A program made the translations under genes and the position numbers. Positions 1-9,722 of a DNA stretch of 14,839 bases are shown piece by piece. Origin of the DNA: Cephalothrix spiralis (taxonomy: Eukaryota > Nemertea > Palaeonemertea > Archinemertea > Cephalotrichidae); NCBI GenBank assembly GCA_032353305.1, contig JAUCNG010032230.1, positions 1 to 14,839 on the forward strand, in the 5' to 3' direction. Each line of letters begins with the position of its first letter. Positions within the stretch are counted from its first letter, which is position 1. The notes under the pieces were generated by a model. The model saw only the letters and a program-made list of their open reading frames with translations, did no database searches and was not told where the DNA came from.

Positions 1-137
1 AGGCTATCTGTGAACATATTATAATTTCTCACGGTATAATAAAGTATACACAATTGGCTAGGGCAATTATTTTTGTACCAAAAGTGCCCCCCCCACCTTA
101 GTTTTACAGTTTGACCCCCACAAATGCTGATCCCTCG

Positions 138-212
138 GGGGTTTAGATTTTTGCCCTACCCCCTAGGTAGGGGTGGGGGCAGAAACGTGTAGGGGGTAGG
201 CAATTAAACCCC
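138..212. repeat. G/C-run element with nested inverted repeats
   Basis: ggggtttag followed by gccctacccccct-like sequence (138-163) pairs with agggggtaggcaattaaacc (191-212). Between the arms is a second palindrome, CCCCTA-GG-TAGGGG (160-173). The surrounding 89-250 contains further runs of 5-9 C on the left and of G on the right, so it stands out sharply from the AT-rich background. Several G-runs close together could allow quadruplex formation, but this is not shown. Confidence 0.75.
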
Positions 213-548
213 AAAAAGTGGTCAGACCGACCCCTGGATGGGGGTGGTGGTAAAAAACATTTTTCTGATTTTTTTGAAAAATCCTAAAAAATCACGTTGT
301 GAGCAGAATTAATTGAATATTTTAATGTTCCATGTTTTACATCGTTTAAACCTTTCTGTTTTACGGACTTAGGTAATCATTGGTTCAAGAAAATGATGCA
401 TTGTCAATTGTCATTCCTTTAATATCATATCCCAAAATATTGAGTCCATATTGCAGAGCTTCAAATAATAGTGGGTCAGCTAACCACTTAAAATTATTCG
501 AGCGTACTGGTGAGAAAATTGGCCATTTGGTTTCGAGACGGATTATAT

Positions 549-673
549 AATATTACTTCATGATTAGTCGTTTAGTTCGGATTTCATTACGAGAATTTGC
601 ACGAGACCTGGAAAGTCGAGTGCAAATTCGAGTAATTAAATTCGAACCAATCGACTAATCATGAAGTAATATT
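549..673. repeat. 125-bp foldback repeat
   Basis: The left arm, 549-602 (starting aatattacttcatgattagt), and the right arm, 620-673, are reverse complements with only scattered mismatches. They are separated by 17 nt (gagacctggaaagtcga). The outer 22 bp of the arms match perfectly. No coding potential is seen; it resembles a small MITE. Confidence 0.92.
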
Positions 674-1620
674 TATTATTACAATGTGTCATAAATATAG
701 TACTTGCCGTTTTTTATGAGCGCCTCTCCATTCGACTCCACACACGGCCCTATTTTTTCCATTCAACTCTGTTCAACTGGGAATTATTTTCATTTATTTT
801 GCTTTTCTATAGAACACCGCAGGTACTCCGAATAACGGGTTTTAGCCCTCGAACTTATTGAAGAGCGCAGCGCGTACCTCTCTTTGTCTGTCAGGGTAGA
901 GTCCGGTAGACCTTTCGCAACTAATAAACAAATAATGTACTACTACATTAAACTTTTTGCCGAAACTATTCTTTCTGAATTGACGGAAGATGTTAGAAAC
1001 TGGACTTACTCCTTCAGTAGTATGAATATCAAATGGAAAAAAGTACAGAAAATGATACTAGAGTTGGCTGAATAAAATGTTTGATCATATATGAATCATT
1101 TTTCTCAGTTTTTTGTGCTAAAAATTATCCTTAAACCAGGGAGTTAATGAAAATTTTTGCAATATGAAGGCTGAAAACAACAGCTAAATGAGGTTTAGTA
1201 CCCACCCAACTCCTAGATTCACAGAGTTTCACAATTTTTTCCCACTACTTCTCAGTTGAGCACCCACCCGTTTTGCAAAACATTCCCTACAAATTTTGAC
1301 CACTCACCCGTATTTTACCCTTTTGCAGCTAAAAACTTTTTTAAATGGTCCATCAAACAGAATTTTTTTTGCAAAAGGTGGAAAAAATGCATCTGGACAT
1401 TTTTTCCCCCACCTACACCCGGCCTTCATATAACAATTTTTTTCCATGTTATTAATTGATCCGTCAGTAATTTAATCAAAATAAATTTGATTGAAGTTTA
1501 CCACCACAGGCGTTCTTATTGCACTGGAACGTTTACTGATGGTCCCAATAACAGAAATGTTGAAAATATGACCTTTGTGAAAATATCATAAAATATCTTT
1601 TAACCTTATATTATGTTGAC
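674..1620. other. Non-coding stretch with C-rich patches
   Basis: No supported gene is present. A 63-codon open frame at 884-1075 has no recognisable similarity. The interval 1195-1430 contains repeated cacccaccc-type patches and long T-runs. These resemble patches near 81-110 and 6070-6120, which suggests a dispersed repeat. Confidence 0.5.
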
Positions 1621-1621
1621 C

Positions 1622-1681
1622 GCACTGTTAGCTCAGTCGGTAGAGCACGGTACAGTCGGTACTCTTTAAGTCTTGAAATCA
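1622..1681 (+). repeat. Degenerate tRNA-derived (SINE-head-like) sequence
   Basis: The sequence has an acceptor-like GCACTGT (1622-1628), then TA, then a D arm GCTC-AGTCGGTA-GAGC (1631-1646). It includes a good RNA polymerase III A box (TAGCTCAGTCGG, 1629-1640). The anticodon-arm position pairs only partly and lacks the universal T33. The B-box position (about 1669-1681, gtcttgaaatc) is poor, and no closing acceptor strand is found. It is therefore not a working tRNA gene. A tRNA-derived SINE head or tRNA relic is the best reading. Confidence 0.6.
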
Positions 1682-1684
1682 AAG

Positions 1685-1966
1685 TTAAAGCAGCATTTCG
1701 GGTTATAAAATCCCCGGTGACGAGGATTCCATTATCTATGTCAGACATTCATAGCAACCAACCAGGTTGCAACTGTCCGCCACACACCCTCTGTGTATAT
1801 AGGTAATATTTCGTAATATTCTAAATTAACGATCTTTAGACCGCGTTGGTTATATTTGGTCTATAAAGGAAAACCAATTTACAAGGATCATGTTTAGTAC
1901 GGAAGATTTCCACTAGGATTATGCACCCTCGTTACAGATGATTTTTAAACCGAAATGCTGCTTTAA
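1685..1966. repeat. 17-bp inverted repeat flanking a 248-bp segment
   Basis: ttaaagcagcatttcgg (1685-1701) and ccgaaatgctgctttaa (1950-1966) are perfect reverse complements. The pair begins right after the tRNA-like sequence and ends at a (taa)n run, as at the tail of a short interspersed element. The segment inside contains no open frame of note. Confidence 0.8.
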
Positions 1967-2821
1967 TAATAATAAAAAACTGTATCATTTTCTGTACTTG
2001 TCGGACACAAAATAATTAAAGCAAAAATGATATTTAATAAAACACCAATTATTGGAAATGTCGCATATTTAGATCATTCAATCAATGCAACACCTATATT
2101 TGTTCATTTATAATGCCACAATCGACAATTTCATACGATGCAGAAGGAACTCCCCGGACTTACTTATGGGGCATTAAAAAGCACAGGAGTCAACATCTAA
2201 GTGTATTATGCCACATTCGTAGAGATCAACTGCTTACATACCGAATTTAATATATTAAGTTAAATTACCACGAAAGTTTAACTTTCAAAAGAACACACAA
2301 TAAACCTTATACTCTTTTTCAATTTTTACTTCTTCAAAATTTCAAAAACATAAAATATTCTTTTCTATACCAGAGCTATCATTTATCAAATCACAGGAAA
2401 AAATAAATTATTACAAATAATTATATAAAAAAATTGTCTTAAATGACACTTTGGCATTCGAAATTCTATGAACTAGCTACGGTTTAAATATCCATCTCTT
2501 AAGAAAAGAATGTTCAGTTTCTGAATTTTCTAAATTTATATATATCAGTTTCTTATTAAACAGTTAGGATGTACAAATAAGGTTTCACAGCTTAAAATTC
2601 AAATAAGCACATACTTAAAAATACAGTCTGCAGTTGCTTTTAATATTAGGGGTATACTTAAATGGAACTAATTACAAAATTTATATAAACATTAAAAAAA
2701 TTAACCATCTTTTTAAGTTATGGCATTTTTTGTTCCATTCCACAAACAAATTCAAATAGAACGATATGTTATTTAAAGACTAGATAAGTACCAGTACCAT
2801 TTAATAAGTTTAACAAGTACA

Positions 2822-2879
2822 AATAGTCCAATTAGACTATTACATACATTTGTATTTCTAATAGTCTATTTAGACTATT
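2822..2879. repeat. Twin palindromes AATAGTC-N6-GACTATT
   Basis: Two copies of a 20-bp hairpin with 7-bp arms occur: 2822-2841 (loop caatta) and 2860-2879 (loop tattta). Because each copy is self-complementary, the two copies can also pair with each other. Confidence 0.8.
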
Positions 2880-3663
2880 AGTGCCTCGGTTATAATCCAT
2901 ACGACCATATTTTCAGCTATTAATAGTAAAAATTCTTGACTAAAAATCATACTCATCATAGAAATACAATGTGTCGTACAACTTAGAAAAATCAGCCGGC
3001 CGAAGAGTTCCTTCCAGAGGTGAACCTACGTTAACAAATTTAACTTGGGTTCTCACTGATTTAAAGTATATGAATTCATAATCTTTAACTCTATACTGAA
3101 TACCAAAACAAAAATTGGGAAAGAAATATCAATTGAAATGCATCTTCAACCTTAAATTAAAAATACACAATTTTGTTTAAGATATCCTAAACTTTTAAAA
3201 CACATAATAAATAGGGAACTATAATCTCACGTCCTACGATAAATTACCACAAATGGTGTGGGGAAAACGGGAAAATAGATATAGAATAAAATAATTAAGT
3301 TTCTCACATTCAAAATGAATTAACGTTTGTGTCATGATGGATGTTTATATATAGTGACCGATGAATAGTAGTACTAATACCAATAGGGTAAACGGAATTC
3401 AAATTGCCCCAGTCAATGGAGTTAAAACAAAACAGGGATTTAGGACTAAATTACTACGGACAACATTAAAAGTTTGGATTGTCTATCTCGCCTTTGCACC
3501 TTACTGATAATTCACATACCAGATTTTGGGTAGTATAAAAGCAGTAATACACCTTCCAAGAGGCATGCACAATGGAGATAATGGCCAAGCCATCATACCA
3601 GTAGGCAGTCTATCAAAATCTTAAAATCATACAGGTATTTATCATCAGCCATTCCATTATAAG

Positions 3664-3722
3664 CTTTATATTTGTGTGAACTGGTAATAATCTTTATATT
3701 TAGTTGTGTGAACTGGTAATAA
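3664..3722. repeat. Direct tandem duplication, two copies
   Basis: ctttatatttgtgtgaactg and following bases (3664-3690) is repeated at 3692-3722 with a 4-nt insertion (agtt). An (aaat)n microsatellite follows at about 3736-3753. Confidence 0.85.
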
Positions 3723-4751
3723 GCCTTAAAATTAAAAATAAATAAATAAATAATACAAAGCGCATATAAAAAGGATATAGGATCACAATAAAGACATTGC
3801 GTTAATCAAAAGTCCATGCAGATAACTTTGTAGGCAAACCAATAAAAAAATCAACATCTACAACAAACTATTTCAAGCTTTTTCCAGCACTGGCCAGCAG
3901 CTTCAATAGATGCCCCAGTTTTTTACGCATCATTCTGGAGGGTCGAAGCCAACACTTTTTGCAAAGCACATGGTAGTGCCATAACTGGTAATTCCAAGTA
4001 CGGAAGAGCGTTTACACCTTGACCAAATAATAACTCTATGGGAAATGTTAAGCTAACTAATTTTGACTTTTTCGTCTTTAAAACAAAAGGCTACTTATAG
4101 AATAAGACATAAAGGAAAACTAGGCAAGGATTCGAAAAATGAAATTTCTTGGAAAAGGAGTTCATGAATAATTTTCTCTCAGCTTCTGGGTTTTAGCTGA
4201 ACTTAAATTTGCAATACGTATGATTTTAGGTTTTGATAAGACTGACTGTGAACTCATATTGTATATGAGAAGTACATTTGTATAAGAAATTTTTGGACAC
4301 TTCTTTATGATAAAATTATTTATCATTTAATTTACCATAAATAACACTATTCCCTGTTTTGTCAACTAATTAGGTAAAACTGGGTACTGCGCCCGAGGGA
4401 TGAAAAAAAATTATAAAATTAAATAAATCTGACAATATATACAATTGAATTAATTCGAATACTTAAAAAGACACACTCTGCCAGGTTGGGCACTGTAATT
4501 TTTGAGAGCAAAATGATGCTCAGATAGCGAGATAGAGATAATTAGGCTTTATAATTAGTTACAGTTCTAATTACATAGATACAAGTAGGAAGACCGCAGA
4601 GGTGTTCTGGGAGGGGTGAGATCATAAACATAATCGGACTCAAATAAACTAAAAAATCTCGGCCTATTTAATTATCATAATTACAAAACACCCCTTGCTA
4701 ACAGCCCTCCCCCCGACTAGGTATAAATATGGCATGCATTCTTTGGGAAGG

Positions 4752-4757
4752 TTTATT
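4752..4757 (-). terminator. Candidate poly(A) signal AATAAA
   Basis: The forward strand reads tttatt here, giving AATAAA on the gene's strand about 530 nt after the stop codon. About 50 nt further downstream on the minus strand there is a G-rich run (complement of ccctcccccc near 4704-4713), which could act as a downstream element. AATAAA is common in AT-rich DNA, so confidence is modest. Confidence 0.35.
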
Positions 4758-4899
4758 AATTTAAGGAATAGGGCAGGGATCCGTAGCATTTTTAGAAATA
4801 GACTAGTTGCATATCACGATGCATACATTATTTATAACGAAACAAGTTAACCCTCTATGAGCCTTCAAAAACAGATATCAAAACAGCTAAAAATCAACA

Positions 4900-4913
4900 G
4901 TAACCATGGTAAC
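4900..4913. promoter_or_regulatory. Perfect palindromic RFX-type X-box
   Basis: GTAACCATGGTAAC matches the RFX transcription-factor consensus GTNRCC-N0-3-RGYAAC with both half-sites intact. It lies in the probable 3' UTR, about 370 bp 3' of the stop. X-boxes normally act in promoters of ciliary genes, and no promoter is evident here, so function is unproven. Confidence 0.4.
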
Positions 4914-5286
4914 GCTACCGATTCCTGCCCATTTCATAACAATCCACGATAATTCGTGTGAAGACACGAGCGTCCCGTGTTAAGGAAAAACGTCAGATAA
5001 TAAGTAAACCTGAGTTGTTTCACACCAACTGTGGAATTAACATCTTTTGCACCACCCCTTTTGCTTTTTTGATAACTTAGTAATTACAAATACAAAAGAT
5101 ATTTTCTACTAGTTTACATGATACAGTCTGAACTTGACCAGTTTTGATGTCATTCAATACTATACAATAACTAATTTAATTTTTCTATGTCTTGACATTT
5201 CTTTATACATTTATACACGAATTACTGTATATAAAATACACCCAGCCATTTAACACATTACAGGCTGCCTAGCTGGGAGCAGAACA

Positions 5287-5626
5287 TCACAGTTTTAGCT
5301 CATTGGCGATCTTTGATGCTATATTCTTGAAGCCAATGGAAGTTCCAGATATCCGCTTAAATCGAACACCGTTTAGAGATAATCGGGGGAGTTTGCACAC
5401 CTCCATCTCCCACTGTACTAGGCTATCCGTATTAGGGTCCCCATGTACACATAATAATAAGAATTTCTCCTTTTGTTCATAATCACAAGAGTTTCGGTCC
5501 AGCACCTTTTTTATTTCCCGCATCATATCATTTGGGTCCATATTACTAGTTGTTTTCATACTCCAAGTGAATCGCAATGAGCGTGGCTTCACATTATCCT
5601 CCTGACCAGACCTACGGAACAATTTG
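5287..5626 (-). CDS. MARK (par-1): Last coding exon of a MARK/PAR-1 kinase: KA1 domain and stop codon
   Basis: This exon encodes the C-terminal 112 residues of a microtubule affinity-regulating kinase, plus the last base of a split codon. Seen: the product starts [10 protein letters not shown], continues [11 protein letters not shown] at about residues 13-23, then [35 protein letters not shown] and ends IANELKL at a TGA stop (5289-5287). Known: this is the kinase-associated-1 (KA1) domain. In MARK proteins it binds acidic phospholipids at the membrane and restrains the Ser/Thr kinase domain, which phosphorylates MAPs and controls cell polarity. The basic clusters PRSLRF and VRFKR fit that role. 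The exon start is set by a CAG acceptor (5629-5627) after a T-rich tract. The open frame upstream of it (to 5691) is intron read-through. The kinase and UBA domains lie outside the window. The family is certain; which vertebrate paralogue it matches cannot be told. Confidence 0.96.
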
Positions 5627-5699
5627 CTGAAAATTAAAAACGGAACAATAGGAAAGAAAAGTGCCAATACAGTTTCAAGGAAATTAAGCATTGACCTAA

Positions 5700-6154
5700 A
5701 GGCTCAGCTAAGTTGTTTTTATCTATATTCTAGTCATTACCATGCAGGCAAGATATTCCATAACCAAAATTAAGCGCAATATTGAGACAAATTCGGATGC
5801 CACTGAAATGTTACTGGAATACATTAGGTGGAGGGGGGGTGTTGTCATGAAAGTGCAGGCACCAACGTCTTAATATTTCCTATACACCAGATCTGAGCAT
5901 GTTCTACCTGAAGGGAGAGAGCTTCCCGTACGGAAAAATATCCCACTCCACGTATTCAACCTGACCGAGCCACCCAGGAAGCAATGCGAGCTTGCCCCGG
6001 TTTTCTTTTAAAGAAACTAACTTGACATGGGATGTTTTTTAAATGGCATAAAGTTCACTTTTCTTGCCCCAAAAGCACCCACCATTAACTTTTTTTGAAG
6101 TGGAACCGAAATCACCCACCCAAAATCGGTAGATCTATGTCTATATCTAGACAT
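5700..6154. other. Intronic sequence with a GC-richer patch
   Basis: No exon is supported. About 5890-6000 is visibly richer in GC and has short open frames in two plus-strand frames of about 40 codons. Neither has a recognisable domain or splice context. A C-rich patch at 6063-6120 (gccccaaaagcacccacc) resembles the one near 77-100. Confidence 0.4.
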
Positions 6155-6402
6155 AGGAAAAGAATCACATTTTCACAGAAGAAAGGACGATCTTCTTCAA
6201 AAATATAGGAAACGAGTCACATTTTCACAGAAGAAAGGATGATCTTTAAAAATATGGAAAACGAATCACATTTTCACAGAATAAAGGACGATCTTCTTTA
6301 AAAATTTGAGAAACGAGTCACATTTTCACAGAAAGAAAGGACGATCTTCTTCAAAAATATAGGAAACGAATCCCATTTTCATAGAAGAAAAGACGATCGT
6401 CT
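6155..6402. repeat. Minisatellite, about five units of 49-54 bp
   Basis: The units start at about 6155, 6207, 6256, 6310 and 6361. Each contains a variant of aatcacattttcacagaaga, then aaggacgatcttctt and a run of A. The units differ by small indels and substitutions, and the last is truncated. A near-palindrome, ctatgtcta...tagacatag, lies at the left edge (6135-6156). No frame is maintained through the array, so it is non-coding. Confidence 0.93.
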
Positions 6403-8468
6403 AAACACGACATGGTAAACTTTTCATACACATTTATATACACCACACCCATCAGGGATTTTTTTTGTTAAAAAACAGATCCCCCCATCAGGGTTGGAGA
6501 CCGCACTTTCTAGACATACACCCCCGGCCCCTATATCTATCTCATAATTCTACAACATAATGACACGACATAAAATAACATAAGAATCCGAGTCAACAAA
6601 GAGAACATTGTTGACCAACCCAACCCCCAAATCTTTTTCGAATTAATTTTTAAAATCATAATTTTGAACAACATTTTTTTAATGGAGTTTATCATTCCGA
6701 AATTGTTAATGAACAAATTAGGACTAGAATTGTGACGTTAGATGTAGTGTTTAATTCTGGTTGAATTACTAAGACTTGAAACTCAGTAGAATTAGTAGGG
6801 AGGAATATTCGAAACTTTTGACATCATTTTGATTTACTTCTGACGTCACGGCAGAACCCCGTAAATCCTTATGTTACCAGATCCATTTCAGTATCGGCGT
6901 GTCTCATGGATTAAAAATCTAATGGATCAAAAGACTGAGCCAATAGGAGTGAACACATCAGAAATCTCATGCACAGGTTTCTACATTCTAAATAATTTCA
7001 TTACCAATTGTTTATATTACATTTAATTCTTCAAAGTTTATTAATTTTCAATTCCTTTATACCATATTCAATTAATCTTCAAACACACAAAACTTTTACT
7101 GTTGAATTTGATACACTTAAAAAAAAATATAACAATTTTTCAAATTAAATCTGAGCAGTCTTAGGACTTTCGTCACCATTGTTGTTATTAGCATTTAAAA
7201 CAACACGACATGCTGTTAATTAAATAAAACAAAATATTTTCTATTATTAGTAGGTAATATTTCTAACTACATCAAAAAATAAAATAAACATAATTCAACA
7301 TGGTAATGTTAAATTAAGCATGCTATATAAAACATGTATATGTCCCAATATAATAAGGGTGTGAAATCTGAAGACAATCACTAAGGTAAATAAAGGTATG
7401 GAAATTCGGATGTTAGGGGACTATTCAGTTTGTAGGAATAGAGGGTATCGAATGGCTCTAATAAATGAGTGCCATGCATGAGATAGCGTAGTGTAGTATA
7501 AAAGGGTAGTATTTGCTTAATCTCCAAGAGTTGAACGTCCCGGGCTGCTGACCCACTTATTGACCAATCATAAGTCAAATTAGACTTAGTCAGATTAGAC
7601 TGGTACTATGAAAGTGGTATGCAAAATAACCGAGTGGACATTCAAACTGTATTGATAAAAAGAAAAGAGACAATAAATTCCCACCCTACCATTTATATTT
7701 AATTTTAATAATAATAAAATTTTAAACAATTAAACAATGAAAGCAACAAATACATTTTACGGAAAACAAATGGGACCAAAATTAAAATAAATTAGTATCA
7801 AGACGACACCAATTTTGAGAATAAACCTCTTTCCATCACCGTTGTTTAGACACAGGGTTTCCATTTTAAATAAAATTTTCGAGTAAAATTTTGAGTAAAT
7901 TTTGAAATAAAAATTTCAAATTAAAAAGTCTTCTGAATTTTAAACTTTATGCACCCCTGTGTCTTACAAACTTTAAGATTTGAATTTCATAAATATTTTT
8001 AGGATAATACGAGATAGAGATAATCCAAGTTGGATAATCTAAACAAAAGGTGCATGGAATATCACCATGCAATAAATAATATGTTAAAGACAGCAAGTAG
8101 GTGTGATGTGCAGAGAGATTAGAAATAGCCAAAGCTAGTATAAAAGAAATATGCTAGCATTCCACACTAAAGAGAAAAGGATAAGCCCAAATATATCGGG
8201 CTCAAATATAGTGATGTGAAAATAGTGTAACCTAGCTCGGTATCCTATTAGGTGATTGTTCTACGCTGCTATATCTATATAATGGTCTATACCATATAAA
8301 ACCTTTATCTATACTATAGAAATTATTTTAGGTCTATACTATTGATTGAAAACCCGATAAAATAAGGTATCTGACACGCAATAACTTAATTTGACTCCTC
8401 AATTTCTATCTAAATCTATGTAATTCCTGCTAATTACACCGCTTTTATAAATTAAAGTAGTCTAATAA
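6403..8468. other. Intronic AT-rich sequence
   Basis: No coding exon is visible. A direct repeat ccccatcaggg-like motif lies at about 6449-6494. A weak inverted pair agacacaggg/ccctgtgtct is at 7848-7857 and 7955-7964, around repeated gagtaaatttt. A run of ggtctata-like motifs leads into the foldback at 8469. Confidence 0.45.
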
Positions 8469-8919
8469 TAGACCTTAATAATCAGGTCTAAGGAACCGCT
8501 CTTCCATCTTGGGAGAACTTAATCAGAATCGGAAAATTTCTGGGTTCAAATTTGGACGACCTAGAAGAAGTACAGAGTAGACATATATTCCAAAATGTTC
8601 CTTATCATCTGATGATTATTAGCACCTAGCAACCTAATATGCATTTACAATTTATGTTGGAAAATGCATCACCCTGAGACTCTATGGCCAAAATAGCATG
8701 CATATTCCAACATTAATTTAAAGTGCATATATTTTGTTGCTAGGTGCTAATAATCATCAGATGATAAGGAACATTTTGGAATATATCTCTACTCTGTACT
8801 TCTTCTAGGTTGTCCAAATTTGATCCTAGAAAAAAGCACATTTTTCTGTCATTTTTCGATTCTGATAGAGTTCTTCCAAGATGGATACGCGGTTCCTTAG
8901 ACCTAATTATCATGGTCTA
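8469..8919. repeat. 451-bp long-arm foldback (MITE-like) element
   Basis: The two halves are reverse complements of each other over nearly their full length. The left half begins tagacc and contains ggtctaaggaaccgc (8485-8499). The right half has the exact complement at 8889-8903 and ends ggtcta. Arms of about 200 nt meet at atgttggaaaatgcat (8654-8669) and atgcatattccaacat (8698-8713), leaving a loop of about 28 nt. The right arm has an extra insertion near 8829-8850. TA at both ends would fit a TA target-site duplication as made by Tc1/mariner-type transposases, but that is inferred. There is no open reading frame, so it would be non-autonomous. Confidence 0.9.
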
Positions 8920-9255
8920 TGATTATGGTCTATGCTTTTACTTTGTTTTATGATTTAGAATCCCATTCGGGCTATTTCGTACCTTTCGCACTTTCTGGAT
9001 GTACTTTAGTAGTGTTGATTGAATTAATGCAACACAAATTACATGTACAAAGGTAGAATAGGGATTTTCATATCACATAAAATAAAAAATTTACCTTCTC
9101 CAGGATAAGATGATCTGATAGATTACCTAATGCGAGTAATGCAATATAAGATTCTATAACCGAGAAGATCTATAAACATGATATTTTAATTTAAGAGCTC
9201 AACCCATCATATGTTATGTTTTTGCTCTCTCCTCGATAACAGCTCTACAGTCTAC

Positions 9256-9722
9256 ACGGCTGACGGATAGGCGGATAGGCGGTTTTAGCCGCACTTGGGT
9301 GACTTGTTTGAGGGAATTTGCTCTCTGATGTATGCTTATTAAGCAAGCGCAGTAAGAAAAAACGTTATCACGTCGTTTTCGAGATATACAAATGCGCAGT
9401 CGAGTTCGAGAGTTGCGCATGCGCAAATCGAAAAAATTACAACGGATTCCAGATCAATAGGGGTATGTTTCTATGTGTCTGTAATACAATTTACCGAGTT
9501 ATCAAAAAGTGTATTGATACTGACGTCACAGTCGACACACCTATCAATAATTCAGTAACGGCTGATTTTACATTTTTTTCGATCTGCGCATGCGCAACCC
9601 TAAAACTAGACAGCGCACGCGCATATCTAGAAATCGACAAGATAACTTTGTGCCTAATAAGCATACATCAGAGTTTTTTCTGGGCACTCAAGTGCGACTA
9701 AAACCGCCTATCCGTCAGCCGT
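9256..9722. repeat. 467-bp MITE-like element with long terminal inverted repeats
   Basis: Terminal inverted repeats run from acggctgacggataggcgg at the left to its complement ending gtcagccgt at 9722. The left arm extends to about 9341 (gatgtatgcttatta) and the right begins at about 9655. A second pair lies inside: gttgcgcatgcgcaaatcg (from 9412) pairs with the segment ending at 9598. The left arm carries an 8-bp internal duplication (ataggcgg twice). Open frames of 70 and 127 codons cross it on opposite strands, but they run through the inverted repeats and resemble no protein I know. The element is markedly richer in GC and CpG than its surroundings. No clear target-site duplication is visible. 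Confidence 0.88.

Larger units (their letters stand above)
1041..1999. repeat. 18-bp perfect inverted repeat 923 bp apart
   Basis: aagtacagaaaatgatac (1041-1058) is the exact reverse complement of gtatcattttctgtactt (1982-1999). The enclosed segment includes C-rich patches and the tRNA-like sequence with its own inverted repeat. It might mark the ends of a composite element, but no target duplication is evident. Confidence 0.6.
1967..4751. other. AT-rich intergenic sequence
   Basis: No gene is seen on either strand. Apart from the short repeats listed separately there is only AT-rich sequence. GC-richer spots occur at about 4600-4715, with C-runs at 4690-4713. The stretch lies 3' of the MARK/PAR-1 gene. 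Confidence 0.5.
4752..5286 (-). other. Probable 3' UTR of the MARK/PAR-1 gene
   Basis: This is the sequence immediately 3' of the TGA stop on the minus strand, running to the first clear AATAAA hexamer. It is AT-rich and non-coding. TATAAA-type variant hexamers occur closer to the stop (around 5200-5213), so a shorter 3' UTR is possible. The extent is an inference; no transcript evidence is available. Confidence 0.45.

Noticed and set aside
884-1075. 63-codon plus-strand open frame (MSVRVESGRP...)
   Set aside because: There is no recognisable domain, no neighbouring exon with matching phase, and part of it lies in an inverted repeat (1041-1058). Length is within chance expectation.
1622-1690. 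Functional tRNA gene
   Set aside because: The D arm and A box are good, but T33 is missing, the B box is poor and no complementary 3' acceptor strand is found.
5847-6010. GC-richer stretch with short protein-like plus-strand frames
   Set aside because: Two overlapping frames of about 40 codons each end quickly, with no splice context or known motif. It lies antisense inside the MARK intron.
6155-6402. CRISPR array
   Set aside because: The repeats are contiguous and diverged, without unique spacers, and the window is eukaryotic.
9318-9701. 127-codon plus-strand open frame
   Set aside because: It runs through the arms and centre of the 9256-9722 foldback and encodes no known domain. It is a by-product of the repeat.
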